The translations under genes were made by a program, and so were the position numbers. From Chlorocebus sabaeus (taxonomy: Eukaryota; Chordata; Mammalia; Primates; Cercopithecidae), in contig NC_132911.1 in NCBI RefSeq assembly GCF_047675955.1, forward strand, positions 75,921,133 to 75,985,132: 64,000 bases of DNA. Reading direction: 5' to 3'. This document shows, piece after piece, positions 43,497-56,667 of the stretch. The notes below the pieces were generated by a model. The model saw nothing but the letters and a program-made list of their open reading frames with translations, was not told the DNA's origin and did no database searches. Numbering within the stretch: position 1 is the stretch's first letter; each line of letters starts with the position of its first letter.

Positions 43497-46400
43497 TCAG
43501 ATGAGTAGATTGCCAAAAGTTTTCTTCCATTCTGTAGGTTGCCTGTTCACTCTGATGGTAGTTTCTTTTGCTGTGCAGAAGCTCTTTAGTTTAATTAGAT
43601 CCCATTTGTCAATTTTGGCTTTTGTTGCCATTGCTTTTGGTGTTTTAGACATAAAGTCCTTGCCCATGCCCATGTCCTGAATGGTATTGCCTAGGTTTTC
43701 TTCTAGGGTTTTTATGGTTTTAGGTCTAACATTTAAGTCATTAATCCATCTTGAATTAATTTTTGTATAAGGAGTAAGGAAAGGATCCAGTTTCAGCTTT
43801 TTACATATGTCTAGCCAGTTTTCCCAGCACCATTTATTAAATAGCGAATCCTTTCCCCATTGCTTGTTTTTGTCAGGTTTGTCAAAGATTAGATGGTTGT
43901 AGATGTGTGGTATTATTTCTGAGGGCTCTGTTCTGTTCCATTGGTCTATATTTCTGTTTTGGTACCAGTACCATGCTGTTTTGGTTACTGTAGCCTTGTA
44001 GTATAGTTTGAAGTCAGGTAGCATGATGCCTCCAGCTTTGTTCTTTTGGCTTAGGATTGTCTTGGCAATGAGGGCTCTTTTTTGGTTCCATATGAACTTT
44101 AAAGCAGTTTTTTCCAATTCTGTGAAGAAAGTCATTGGTAGCTTAATGGGGATGGCATTGAATCTATAAATTACCTTGGGCAGTATGGCCATTTTCACAA
44201 TATTGATTCTTCCTATCCAAGAGCATGGAATGTTCTTCCATCTGTTTGTGTCCTCTTTTATTTCATTGAGCAGTGGTTTGTAGTTCTCCTTGAAGAGGTC
44301 CTTCACATCCCTTGTAAGTTGGATTCCTAGGTATAGGTATTTTATTCTCTTTGAAGCAATTGTGACTGAGAGTTCATTCATGATTTGGCTCTCTTTGTTA
44401 TTGGTATATAAGAATGCTTGTGATTTTTGCACATTGGTTTTGTATTCTGAGACTTTGCTGAAGTTGCTTACCAGCTTGAGGAGATTTTGGGCTGAGATGA
44501 TGGGGTTTTCTAAATATACAATCATGTCATCTTCAAACAGGGACAATTTGATTTCTTCTTTTCCTAATTGAATACCCTTTATTTCTTTCTCTTGCCTGAT
44601 TGCCCTGGCCAGAACTTCCAACACTATGTTGAATCGGAGTGGTGAGATAGGACATCCCTGTCTTGTGCCAGTTTTTAAGGGGAATGCTTCCAGTTTTTGC
44701 CCATTCAGTATGATATTGACTGTGGGTTTGTCATAAATAGCTCTTATTACTTTGAGATACATTCCATCAATACCTAGTTTACTGAGAGTTTTTAGCATGA
44801 AGGGTTGTTGAATTTTGTCGAAGGCCTTTTCTGCATCTATTGAGATAATCATGTGGTTTTTGTCTTTGGTTCTGTTTATGTGATGGATTATGTTTATTTA
44901 TTTGTGTGTGTTGAACCAGCCTTCCATCCCAGGGATGAAGCCATCCTGATCGTGGTGGATACGGTTTTTGATGTGCTGCTGGATTTGGTTTGCCAGTATT
45001 TTATTGAGGATTTTCAAATCGATGTTCATCAAGGATATTCATAAAGGTTCTAAAATTCATCAAGGTCTAAAATTATCTTTTTTTATTGTGTCTCTCCCAC
45101 GCTTTGGTATCAGGATGATGCTGGCTTCATAAAATGAGTTAGGGAGGATTCCCTCTTTTTCTATTGATTGGAATAGTTTCAGAAGGAATGGTACCAGCTC
45201 CTCCGTGTACCTCTGGTAGAATTCAGCTGTGAATCCATCTGGTCCTGGACTTTTTTTGGTAGGTAGGCTATTAATTATTGCCTCAATTTCAGAGTCTGCT
45301 ATTGATCTATTCAAGGACTCAACTTCTTCCTGGTTTAGTCTTGGGAGAGTGTACGTGTCCAGGAATTTGTCCATTTCTTCTAGGTTTTCTAGTTTATTTC
45401 TGTAGAGGTGTTTATAGTATTCTCTGATGGTAGTTTGTATTTCTGTGGGGTCAGTGGTAATATCCCCTTTATCATTTTTTATTGCGTCTATTTGATTCTT
45501 CTCTCTTTTCTTCTTTATTAGTCTTGCTAGCAGTCTATCAATTTTGTTGATCTTTTCAAAAAACCAGCTCCAGGATTCACTGATTTTTTTGAAGGGTTTT
45601 TTGTGTCTCTATTTCCTTCAATTCCGCTCTGATCTTGGTTATTTCTTGCCTTCTGCTAGCTTTTGAATGTGTTTTCTCTTGCTTCTCTAGTTCTTTTAAT
45701 TGTGATGTTAGGGTGTCAATTTTAGATCTTTCCTGCATTCTCTTGTGGGCATTCAGTGCTATAAATTTCCCTCTACGCACCTCTTTAAATGTGTCCCAGA
45801 GATTCTGGTATGTTGTATCTTTGTTCTCATTGGTTTCAAAGAACATCTTTATTTCTGCCCTCATTTTATTATGTACTAGTAGTCATTCAGGAGCAGGTTG
45901 TTCAGTTTCCACGTAGTTGAGTGGTTTTGACTGAGTTTCTTAGTCCTGAGTTCTAGTTTGATTGCACTGTGGTCTGAGAGACAGTTTGTTATAATTTCTG
46001 TTCTTTTATATTTGCTGAGGAGTGCTTTACTTCCAACTATGTGGTCAATTTTGGAATAAGTGAGATGTAGTGCTGAGAAGAATGTATATTCTCTTGATTT
46101 GGGGTGGAGAGTTCCGTAGATGTCTATTAGGTTCACCTGGTGCAGAGCTGAGTTCAGTTCCTGGACATCCTTGTTAACTTTCTGACTCATTGATCTGTCT
46201 AATGTTGACAGTGGGGTGTTAAAGTCTCCCATTATTATTATGTGGGAGTCTAAGTCTCTTTGTAAGCCTCTAAGACTTGCTTTATGAATCTGGGTGCTCC
46301 TGTATTGGGTGCATATATATTTAGGATAGTTAGCTCCTCTTCTTGAATTGATCCCTTTACCATTATGTAATGGCCTTGTCTCTTTTGATCTTTGTTGGTT

Positions 46401-46661
46401 TAAAGTCTGTTTTATCAGAGACTAGGACTGCAACCCTTGCCTTTTTTTGTTTTCCATTTGCTTGGTAAATCTTCCTCCATCCCTTTGTTTTGAGCTATGT
46501 GTGTCTCTGCACATGAGATGGGTCTCCTGAATACAGCAAACTGATGGGTCTTGACTCTTTATCCAATTTGCCAGTCTGTGTCTTTTAATTGAAGCATTTA
46601 GCCCATTTACATTTAAGGCTAATATTGTTATGTGTGAACTTGATCCTGTCATTATGATGTT
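43497..46661 (-). pseudogene. L1 ORF2, inactivated
   Basis: The largest open piece (43497-44852, 451 codons) covers the reverse transcriptase end and the region beyond, with FEDD in place of FADD (near 44535). Other pieces lie at 45060-45374, 45577-45864, 45876-46232 and 46422-46652 (endonuclease: NVNG, QETH, GDFN, SDHSA seen in parts). Frameshifts separate them, and a 3' stop comes early at 43497. Confidence 0.9.
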
Positions 46662-46712
46662 AGCTGGTCATTTTGCTCATTAGTTGCAGTTTCTTCTTAG
46701 CATTGATAGTCT

Positions 46713-47660
46713 TTACAATTTTGCATGTTTTTGCAACGGCTGGTACCTGTTGTTCCTTTCCATGTTTAATGCTTCCTTCAGGATCTCTTGTAGGGCAGGC
46801 CTGGTGGTGACAAAATCTCTCAGCATTTGCTTGTCTGTAAAGGATTTTATTTCTCCTTCACATATGGAACTTACTTTGGCTGGATATGAAAATCTGGGGT
46901 GAAAGTTCTTTTCTTTAAGAATGTTGAATATTGGCCCCCTTTCTATTCTGGCTTGTAGAGTTTCTGCCAAGAGATCTGCTGTTAGTCTGATGGGCATCCC
47001 TTTGTGGGTAATCCGACCTTTCTCTCTGGCTGCCCTTAACATTTTTTCCTTCATTTCAACTTTGGTGAATCTGACAATTATGTGTCTTGGAGTTGCTCTC
47101 CTCAAGGAGTATCTTTGTGGCATTCTCTGTATTTCCTGAATTTTAATGTTGCCCTGCCTTGCTAGGTTGGGAAAGTTCTCCCGGATAACATCCTGCAGAG
47201 TGTTTTCCAACTTGGTTCCATTCTCCCCAGCACTTTCAGGTACACCAATCAGATGTAGATTTGGTCTTTTCACTTAGTCCCATATTTCTTGGAGGCTTTG
47301 TTCATTTCTTTTTACTCTTTTTTCTCTAAACTTTTCTCACTTCACTTCATTCATTTGATCTTCAATCACTGATACTCTTTCTTCCAGTTGATCGAGTCAG
47401 TTATTGAAGCTTGTGGATTTGTCACATAGTTCTCATGTTGTGGTTTTCATCTCTATCAGGTCGTTTATGGACTTCTCTGTGTTGGTTATTCTAGTTATTC
47501 ATTCATCAAATCTTTTTTCGAGGTTTTTAGTTTCTTTGCACTGGGTTCGTAGTTCCTCCTATAGCTCTGAGAAGTTTGATCGGCTGAAGCCTTCTCTCAA
47601 CTCGTCAAAGTCATTCTCTGTTCAGCTTTGTTCCATTGCTGGCGAGGAGCTGTGATCCTT
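46713..47660 (-). pseudogene. L1 ORF1, inactivated
   Basis: The open piece 46713-47273 gives 186 residues of the RNA-recognition and C-terminal domains. The N-terminal coiled-coil part (about 47280-47660) is interrupted by stops. Confidence 0.85.
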
Positions 47661-48739
47661 TGAGGGGGAGAGGCATTCTGATTTTTTGAATTTTCAGCTT
47701 TTCTGTACTACTTTTTACCCATCTTTGTGGTTTTATCTACCTTTGGTCTTTGACAATGGTGACGTACAGATGGGGTTGTGGTGTGGATGTCCTTTCTGTT
47801 TGTTAGTTTTCCTTCTAACTGTCAGGACCCTCAGCTGCAGGTCTGTTGGAGTTTGCTTGAGGTCCACTCCAGTTAGGCTACGCCCAGTTAGGCTCTCCCA
47901 GTTAGGCTACTCAGAGGATCAGGGACACCCACTTGAGCAAGTAGTCTGTCCATTCTCAGATCTCAACCTCTGCACTGGAAGAATCACTACCCTCTTCAAA
48001 GCTGTCAGACAGGGACATTTACATCTGCAGAGGTTTCTGCTGCTTTTTGTTTAGCTATGCCCTGTCCCCAGAGGTGGAGTGTACAGAGGCAGGCAGGCCT
48101 CCTTGAGCTGCAGTGGGCTCCACCCAGTTCGAGCTTCCCAGTAGCTTTGTTTACCTACTTAAGCCTCAGCAATGGCGGGCGCCCCTCCCCCAGCCTCGAT
48201 GCCACCCTGCAGTTAGATTTCAAATTGCTGTGCTAGCAATGAGGGAGGCTTTGTGGGCATGGGACTCTCCGAGTCAGGCATGGGATATAATCTCCTGGTG
48301 TGCTGTTTGCTAAGACCCTTGGTAAAGTGCAATATTAGGGTGGGAGTGACCCGATTTTCCAGGTGTTGTGTGTCACAGTTTCCCTTGACTAGGAAAAGGA
48401 ATTCCCTTTCCCCTTGCACTTCCCGGATGAGGTGATGCCTCGCCTTGCTTCAGCTCTCGCTCGTTGGGCTGCACCCACTGTCCTGCACCAACTGTCCGAC
48501 ATGCCCCAGTGAGATGAACCCGGTACCTCAGTTGGAAATGCAGAAATCACCCGTCTTCTGTCGCTCACGCTGGGAGCTGGAGGCTGGAGCTGTTCCTATT
48601 TGGCCATGTTGTCACCCCACCTCAGGAATATGTGTTTTTAGTACACAATTCTCCCACAAACTCTCTCTACTAGATTTTTTGTGAATATCTCATAGTGGCT
48701 TTATTGAGATTCAGACCCTGTAAACCTTTATTGAATGTT

Positions 48740-48960
48740 TGATGTGCCGGTTGTGTGGGAGTTCTATTAAGTATACATAATCTCATTACATCTTTACAAT
48801 AATTATGTGAGAAAAGTAGGCATTATTCCATTTCACAGATGGAAAAACTAAAGCTGAGAAAGATAGAGTGATGTGCTGAAAGTTACAGAGATAGTAAGGG
48901 GTAGACACCGGGTCCAAACCCAGATCTTATTATTCCCAGTCTTAATCACTACTTTCTGAA
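48740..48960 (+). repeat. MIR element
   Basis: MIR wording in order: TAATCTCATTACATCTTTACAATAATTATG, CATTTCACAGATGGAAAAACTAAAGCTGAG, GTCCAAACCCAGATC. Confidence 0.85.
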
Positions 48961-49369
48961 AGACAAACTGCAATTTTCCATTCATGCAATTGATCTGAAC
49001 TACAACACAGATAATTTCCCTTATGAGAATATCAAGGTTGAAAATGAGATTGAATCGTCCCTTAATTTAATCTAGAAAACAATTACTCAATACTTACAAG
49101 GTGCTAGGCTCTTTGACCATTACCATCCCAGAAAATATATAAAACTTCAAAGACTCTTGAAATATCCCTGTTCAGGCTCTTGTTTTGAAACAATTGTAAA
49201 GTGAACACAAGTTATCCCATAGATAAAATCGATAACAAAAAAAATTGAAACATTTATTTAGAAGAAATCTGAGGCTAGCAGTAAGGCAACCAGTATTCTA
49301 CGCCCAAAGCTTATCAAAAGTCTTTATCTATGTCTCAGTTTCCTCATGTATAAAATAAAGGCAGTGATA

Positions 49370-50275
49370 TATGCCCTGTTTCAACCTGTTCCTTCTGCCA
49401 ACGTTTCCCATTTCAGTAAATGGTAATAACATTCACAATATTGTTCAGACCAAAAATGTGGGAATAATTCCAACTCCTCTTTTTTCATGCGCTATAAAAA
49501 TTCCTCAGCAAGTTCGCCTGGCTCTTGATCCTAACTTCAAATATATCCAGAATCTAAACACTTCTTACCACTTCCACTAGTACCACCCTTGTTTAGGCAG
49601 CCAACTCTCTGGCCTGTTATTTCAACAGCCTCGTAATTGGTCTCTCTGATTCTACTCTTGCTTCCCATGTAAGCTATTCCCTACACAGCATTCAGATTAA
49701 ACTTTTTAAACATAATTCAGATATCACTCCTCATTGGGGTAGAAAATGTTTCAATGATTTTCATCAAACTTAGAATGAAATCCGAAGTCCTTACCGTATG
49801 TTACAAGGCCCTCCATGATCTACCTCCCACATATGCTACCACCACAACCACCTTTCCATCTCATTTCTCTCCCACTTCCAGTAAGGCCTCCTTGCTGTTT
49901 TTCTCAACTTAAAGGCCTTTGTCTTTGCTAATTCTTGTGTCTAGAACTCTTCTAAACTTCATATATTTTCAGTTTGCTCCTTAACTTCATTCAGGTCTCT
50001 ACTCAAATATTACTTACTTATAGATGCCTTCCAGATCATACCATCTAAAGTAGTACTCTCTACCATATTCTATCCCTTTGTCCCATATTATTTTTCTTCG
50101 AAGTACTTATCACCACCTAGCACATTATTTATTTTGGTTTATTATCTTTACCTTCTCACAAGAATGTAATCTACATGAAAGGACAGACTTTGTTTTATCC
50201 ATTGCTATATCCTAAACAACCAGAACAGTATCGGCACATAATAGGTGCTCAAGAAATATTTACTGAAGTAATACA
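49370..50275 (+). mobile_element. L2 3' end
   Basis: The text follows L2 consensus order: AACTCCTCTTTTTTC, AAATATATCCAGAATCTAAACACTTC, GAAATCCGAAGTCCTTACCG, TACAAGGCCCTCCATGATC, TTCATTCAGGTCTCTACTC and AACAGTATCGGCACATAATAGGTGCTC. It is an ancient LINE fragment with no open frame of note. Confidence 0.85.
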
Positions 50276-50870
50276 TGAAAGCTGATGACATTTTTTTCCA
50301 TAAAGATAAATAGATGGTAGATATGAAAGGACTTTGGAAAGCTGAAAGTAAAACACAAATATAAAGTATTCCCATTGTAAACAAGACATATATATGGATA
50401 TGTAAAGATTCTTTGTCTGGCAAAAAGAAGCATATTTTTACCATCACAGTTCTGGAATAACATGATCTATTATACTCAATGTGGACTGATGCCAGGGTAG
50501 GGAAGAGTGTCAACAAAAATGATGAAGGCATGGTCTCTACCCTCAATGACCTCACAACCCAATGGGAGGGCCAAGCCTATAAACTACTAGCTGCAGTATA
50601 AGGCAGAAAAAAAATAGTCATTCATCAGAAAGGCAAACGCTGAACTGTAAGTACTGAAGAAAAAATGATTAATACTGCCTAGGATTTATAAGCAAGATTT
50701 CTAAGAAAAGTTGTGTTTTAGCCTTTTCTGGGTATCTGACATAGTAGAGAGTATGTGATTACTGTTCTTGAAGTGGTTTATAATCCAATAGGCAGATACT
50801 ATTGAAAAACTTGAGAAATTCACAAGTATAAACATACCCAGAGCATAATTATTACACGCAGCAGAAACTG
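50276..50870. other. Non-coding stretch without recognised gene
   Basis: Unique-looking sequence; no coding signal seen. Confidence 0.5.
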
Positions 50871-50872
50871 AG

Positions 50873-51112
50873 AGAGGTAGCAGAGCAAAGTAGTTAAGAA
50901 TGCAGACTCTAATAATGCCAGAATGCCATGGTTCAAATTCTGGCTCTGCTACCTCCTGGTTTAATCTCTCTGTGCTTCAGTTTCCTCATCTGGAAAACAG
51001 GGCCAATCATCACACCTCCCTCATTGGGTTGTTGTGAGAATTAAATGAGTTAATATATGTAAAATGCTTAGACCAGGACCTGGCACATGTTAAGTGTCTG
51101 TTAAAAACAAAA
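50873..51112 (-). repeat. MIR element, reverse orientation
   Basis: Reverse-strand MIR: GGTTCAAATTCTGGCTCTGC, CTGTGCTTCAGTTTCCTCATCTG, GTTGTTGTGAGAATTAAATGAG, CCTGGCACATGTTAAG. Confidence 0.85.
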
Positions 51113-51288
51113 CAGATAGTGCTGCCTACAAATGTACACATTTTAATTTCCAGTGTCTTTAGGTAGAAATATTTTCTAATTCTGAAACAATTAATGGCAA
51201 ATATATACAAAGTTCGGCTTATCTGAGGGTAATTTCATCAAAAAGGGAATATGAATATAATTTTTAATCAATAGGACACTGTTTCACT

Positions 51289-51595
51289 TTTTTATTTATT
51301 TATCTATTTATTTTTTGAAACGGAGTCTCCCTGTCACCCAGGCTGGAGTGCAGTGGCATGATCTCTGCTCACTGCAAGCTCCGCCTCCTGGGTTCACGCC
51401 ATTCTCCTGCCTCAACCTCCTGAGTAGCTGGGACTACAGGCGCCTGCCACCATGTCCGGCTAATTTTTTGTATTTTTAGTAGAGACGGGGCTTCATCGTG
51501 TTAGCCAGGATGGTTTCAATCTCCTGACCTCGTGATCCACCCACCTCAGCCTCCCAAAGTGCTGGGATTACAGGCGTGAGCCACCATGCCCAGCC
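51289..51595 (-). mobile_element. Alu, full length
   Basis: Antisense Alu with a TTTATTTATTTATC-type tail, from GAAACGGAGTCTCCCTGTCACC to GAGCCACCATGCCCAGCC. GTTTCACTTTT and GCTTCATTTTT at the borders look like a diverged target duplication. Confidence 0.95.
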
Positions 51596-51864
51596 TGCTT
51601 CATTTTTATGAAACAAATGACAAATAGGCCAAAAAAAGGAAAAAGCAGAGAGGGCTTTCTTAACATAGTGTATTCCTGTATTTTTATCCCTATATCTTCT
51701 TTTATTTGAAATAAAAAGCCACCAGTTTCCAGTAATGATGAATTACATTGTATCAGGCTGACTCCCCTATTGATTACAAATATAAATTCCAGACAAAATA
51801 TAAAAGAAAACAAGGCAGAAAAGAGCAACAAAAGTAGGATTGGTGAACACGAAGATAGGTGCAA

Positions 51865-52168
51865 TAGATTAAATGTCTGTGTTACCTCAAAATTCATTTG
51901 TTGAAACCTAATACCCAATGTGATGGTATTTGAGGTGGAGAGCCTTTGGAAGATGATAAAATGAATGGCATTAGTGCACTTATAAAAGAGGCCCTAGAGA
52001 GCTGCCTTGCCCATCCACCATGTGAGAACACCACGAGAAGGCACCATCTATGACACCAAATTTTCCAGCACCTTGCTCTTGGATTTCCCAGCCACCAGAA
52101 CTGAGAAACAAATTTTTGTTGTTTAAAACTTGTATTTTGTTTTATAGCCATATCACTAGACTAACACT
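51865..52168 (+). mobile_element. MLT1-like MaLR solo LTR
   Basis: Wording of old MaLR LTRs: AAAATTCATTTGTTGAAACCTAATACCCAATGTG, CCAGCACCTTGCTCTTGGATTTCCCAGCC, GTTGTTTAAAACTTGTATTTTG, ending near ACTAGACTAACAC. Confidence 0.7.
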
Positions 52169-52199
52169 CAAGAGACTTAAGACCTCACTAGACTATGAC

Positions 52200-53290
52200 T
52201 AAGGGTCAAAAGAAATCATCGAAACTAAAGCACAAAGCGAAAAAACTTAGGAGAAAAAAAAAATGAACAGAACAACAATAACAGGTAAAATTGAAGTCCT
52301 AGAAGAAAAGATAGAGGGGGAAAAAAAACTTGACAAAATATTAACCCAAAACATTTGTTAAACTTGATCAAAACCAGTAACATACAGATTCAAAAAGCTC
52401 AATGAACTCAAGCAAAATAAATACCCAAACACCCTACATAGGCACATCTTACTGAAATTGCTGAAAATCAAATGTAAAAAGAAAACCTGAAAAATAGACA
52501 GAGAAAAAAGACATATTCCTCACAGGGAAACAATGAGAACGTTGGCTGACTTCTCACCAGAAAGAACCAAAGTCAGAAAACAACCATATTAATAATTACA
52601 CTAAATGTAAATGGATTAAACACTCCAATTAAAAGAGATTAACAACCTGGATTTTTAAAAAGAAAGACACAAATTCATGTGTTTTGCAAGAGACTCTCTT
52701 TAAACATAAAGACTCAGATAGTTTGAAAGGAAATCACCAAATAAAAAACTTGATATGGCTATATTAACATCCCAGACAAAACAGACTTCAAATCAAGGAA
52801 TACTACCAGACATAAAGAGGATCAACATGTCATAATAATATAAGAATAAATTCATCATGAATACATAATATTTTAAAATCTGTATGCACCTAATGGAGCT
52901 TTAAGATACACAAAGCAAAAATTATCAAAGGTAAAGTGAGAAAAAGATAAATCCGCATTCTCAGTTGAGGATTTTATCACCTGACTCTCAGTAATTGAGA
53001 GGAAAAGGAGACCTTAAAAAAATCAGTAAGGATATAATTTAACATTATCTGCCTAATTGACCTAATTGACATTTATAGAACATTACATTCAGTAACTGAA
53101 AATATAGAAATTCTTTTCAAATGCACATGGAATATTCACCAAGTTAGACTACATGCTGGGCTATAAAAACAAGTCTTAATAAATATAAAAAGACTATAAT
53201 CCTATGAAGTATGTTATCATAATAAATTTAAGTGTGAAATCAATAACCAACATATTTTTTAAATCCCCAAAGAGTTGGAGACTGAGGTAA
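52200..53290 (+). mobile_element. Ancient L1M fragment spanning ORF1 end and ORF2 start
   Basis: Text moves from ORF1-like sequence (CACATCTTACTGAAATTGCTGAAAA, GCTGACTTCTCACCAGAAAG) to the ORF2 start (TTACACTAAATGTAAATGGATTAAA, GACAAAACAGACTTCAAATCAAGG). Frames are destroyed. Confidence 0.75.
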
Positions 53291-53970
53291 AATTTATCCT
53301 AAAGTTTTATAAATATTGAACCCTAATAAATTTGAACATGACTACATGACCTCTCTCTAAGGATATTTAAATTGAAAAATAGGTAAGAAGGAGAGTGCAA
53401 CTATTTAATGCCCATTTAACTTCATAGAAGGACCTAAGAATCTGTGGGAGGAGGGAGATTCAACTACCATTGTATGCATTTTTATATAATTTAAACTTTT
53501 TCATATGTACTAAAAAGAGCAAAAGTCATTTCCATATTTTAAATAATTCAAATGCCTTCCATATATCCATCAAAAGAAAACTCTCCTTTGGCAGAGAGAG
53601 GTTTTTACCACGAATCACACATAAATAGAAATGCAAAACTGTCATTTAATTTATATTCTGGAAAATGAAACATCCCACTCCACAGACCCCTGAACAGTAA
53701 TGGCATACATAGTAGTAAGAGGCACACATACCTAATAAATAATTCATGTCGCTATCCCTTGTCTTTCATCTACCAACACAAATTCAATTTTTCTATTCCT
53801 TAGGGAAACAAATCCACAATTCAGCAAATCTCAGGTTTTGCAATACTTAGCCTGGACAAATCTTTGGACAATTTGGCCCATTTTTATGAACTGTTCTAAT
53901 TTTTGCTCATTTCTCACTATCTATCTCAGTATTCTGCCTCTTCCTGAACTAAAAATATACAAAGAGAAAG
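53291..53970. other. Non-coding stretch without recognised gene
   Basis: Single-copy-looking AT-rich sequence without exon-like features. Confidence 0.5.
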
Positions 53971-53974
53971 GAAA

Positions 53975-56385
53975 AGGGTTGGGATATGAAGTGGCCAAGA
54001 AGGCTGACTAGAAGCAGTTAGTGTGCATGGCTCTCAGAGAGAAACAGAAGGGGCAAGTAAATACAACATCTTCAACTGAAACACCCAGCTACTCACATTG
54101 GGATTAATCAAGGAAACAACCTGACCCACAGAGAACAAAGAAAAACAAGGCAGGACAACAGCCACCTGGGAACAACACAGAGCCAGGGGATTCTCCCCAA
54201 CCTAGGGAAGTGGTGAGTCAAAGAGCAACCTGGGGAAATCATGATTCTCCCACAGATCTTTGCAACCCTCAGGTCAGATCTCGTGAACCCACTCCACCAG
54301 GGCCTTCGGTCTTCAGTCTGACAGACAGAGCTATGTAGAGTCTCAGCAGAGCAGCCACTCAGGCATGCATGGAGACCCTGGAAGCTTAGATACTAGGGCT
54401 TTCCAGCAAAAGTAGCTGCAGCTATGGCAAAGTAGGACGTTAGACTCCTGTACATACCCCTAGAAAAGAGGCTGAATCTACGGGGCTGAACAGCAACAGC
54501 CCACAGGCCCCATTTCCACAGCACCTCACAAGTTAAGACCCACTTACTTGGAATTCTAGCCAGCTACCAATAGTGGCATTGCACCTCCCTAAGGAGGCAC
54601 TCCTAGGAAGAGGGGCAGGCTGCCATCTTTGCTATTCAGGCACCTTAGCCATTCTAGCCTTCAGGTTTCGGGAAGTCTGAGTCCACCCAAGGCAGAGGGG
54701 ATTCCCACAGCACAGCACAGCTGCTCTATCAAAACATGGCCAGACTGCTGCCTTTAGCAGGTACCTGATCTCATTCTTTTTCACTGGGCAGGACCTCCCA
54801 ACCAGGGTCTCCAGCCACCCCCAACAGAGCTTTCCAGCTGACACAGATCTGAATTCCCCCTGAAACGGCACTCCTAGAGGGAGGGGCAGGCCACCTTGTT
54901 GTTTGGGCAACTTAGCCATTCCAGCCTTTGGACTTCAGAATGTCTGAGGCAACCAAGGGCTGAAGTGGACCCCCCGCACAGCCCAGCTGCTCTACTGAAA
55001 TATGGCCAGACTGTTTTAAGTGGGTGCCAATCCTGTTCCTCCTCACTGGGTGGGACCTCGCAACCAGGGTCTCCAGCCACTTCCTACAGGTGCCTTTAAG
55101 CTGGCAACAGCTTTACTGTTTCACAGCCTTCATGGTAACACCTCCAGGTTCTGGAAACTCTGAGGTGACTAGGACTGGACCAGGCCCCAAGCATACCACA
55201 GCAGCCCTACAGAAAAGTGCCCAGACTGTTAAATGGGTACGCATTCCCATATCTCCTCACTGGGCAGGTCCTTCAGCCCTGGGCCTCCAACCACCCTGCC
55301 AGAGCTACCAAGTCAGTACCAACTCAGTAACACCATAGACAGAGCTTCCGGGGGCAAATGAAAGCCTCTTTGCCACTGCCTCTGCAGTGGAACATGCCTT
55401 GCCACCCTCAGACTAACAAAGGAGCAAAGATCCCAAGTGCCTTATCCACACCTCCAGGGAGCTGCGGTCAACCTAAGGAGAAGAGGCCAACCAATTTCCC
55501 ACAAGTCTCCCATACCCTACCTAGCTTGTCACCAGACAGAAAACCCCTGGCTTGGACCCATAGCACAAACCCTCCATCTTGGGCTGACTGCACTGAGCAA
55601 CTGCTGACCTGCATCTCTCTGGGGTGGAGCCTCCAGGAGTCAAGCAAATGACCCTTGACCACAATCACTACTATGATCTTTTCCTCTGCTGCCTCTAACC
55701 TGGAGAAGGAAAATAAACACTAAGACTGTCCCAGAGCTGCAGTGGGTAGCCCAGGAGTGACAAGTTGTGAACTACAGCCAGCAAGGGAGAGAGGAACCTA
55801 CACTTTCAGAGCACTGACAGGGAACACAGTTGCAACTGTGAGGAAACATAGGGAAGCCACATAACCAAGCAAGAGTCTCCCTAAATGACTGATAAGCCTA
55901 AATGTCACCTGCTGGATCATACCCCCAAAGCTTCAACACCAAAAATATCTCACTAATATACCCCCACTGAAACCAGAGACAAGAAGCCAGCTTCAAATAA
56001 AGACCCTACACAAAGCCTCAGCCAGGTGAAAACATCCAGAAAAGAAGCCTATTGACTATACTCAATCTGCACTGCAGTTAAAGAAATACCCACATGCGAG
56101 ATGAGAAAGAGCCAATACAAGAACTCTAGTAACTCAAATGCTGAGCATCATCAAAAAGCTAATCTACCATGATCAAGTAGGCTTCATCCCTGGGATGCAA
56201 GGTTGATTCAACATATAAAAATCAATAAATGTGATTCATCACATAAACAGAACTAAAGACAAAAACCACACAATCATCTCAACAGATATGGAACGGGCTT
56301 TTGATAAAACTGAACATTCTTTCATGTTAAAAACTCTCAATAACCTAGGTATTGAAGGAACATACCTCAGAATAGTAAGAGCCAT
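53975..56385 (+). mobile_element. Old L1: long 5' UTR joined directly to ORF2
   Basis: The block starts with AAGTGGCCAAGAAGGCTGACTAG and shows the GC-richer L1 5' UTR of L1PB/L1MA-age elements. At about 56144 the text jumps to ORF2 reverse transcriptase sequence (ATCATCAAAAAGCTAATCTACCATGATCAAG), so ORF1 and the ORF2 start are deleted. It is interrupted at 56386 by an Alu and resumes at about 63322. Confidence 0.8.
54779..55330 (+). repeat. Imperfect tandem repeats in the L1 5' UTR
   Basis: TCACTGGGYRGGWCCT followed by a CTCCARCCAC phrase starts at 54781, 55043 and 55257, spaced 262 and 214 bp. Units also share GCCAGACTGYTNNNNG. This matches the known internal repeats of older primate L1 5' UTRs. 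Confidence 0.7.
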
Positions 56386-56667
56386 GGCCAGGTGTGGTGA
56401 CTCACACTTGTAATCCCAGCACTTTGGGAGGCTAAGGCGGGCAGACCACCTGAGGTTGGGAGTTCAAGACCACCCTGGCCAACATGGTGGAACCCCGTCT
56501 CTACTAAAAATACAAAAAACTAGCCAGGTGTGGTGGCGGGCACCTGTAATCCAAGCTACTCAGGAGGCTGAAGCAGGAGAATCGCTTGAACCTGGGAGGC
56601 AGAGGTTGCAGTGAGCCGAGATCACATCATTGCACTCCAGCCTGGGAAACAAGAGCAAAATTCTGTC
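56386..56667 (+). mobile_element. Alu whose tail became a large purine array
   Basis: Starts GGCCAGGTGTGGTGACTCAC and ends AAAATTCTGTCAGAAGAAG, i.e. its A tail is replaced by AAG units. It was inserted into old L1 ORF2 at AAGAGCCAT; the same AAGGGCCAT appears where the old L1 resumes near 63323. Confidence 0.9.

Larger units (their letters stand above)
42591..48623 (-). mobile_element. Full-length L1 in the same direction as XKR9, inactivated
   Basis: Reading on the minus strand, the element starts near 48623, has a 5' UTR of about 0.95 kb (about 47680-48610), ORF1 remnants (46713-47660) and ORF2 remnants (43497-46661), and ends in a poly-A tail (plus poly-T from 42593). The target duplication AGGAATATGTG is present on both sides (42580-42590 and 48624-48634). 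The usual AAGATGGCCGAA start is decayed to ACATGGCCAAA. An AATAAA lies just before its tail (plus TTTATT at 42599-42604). Confidence 0.95.
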
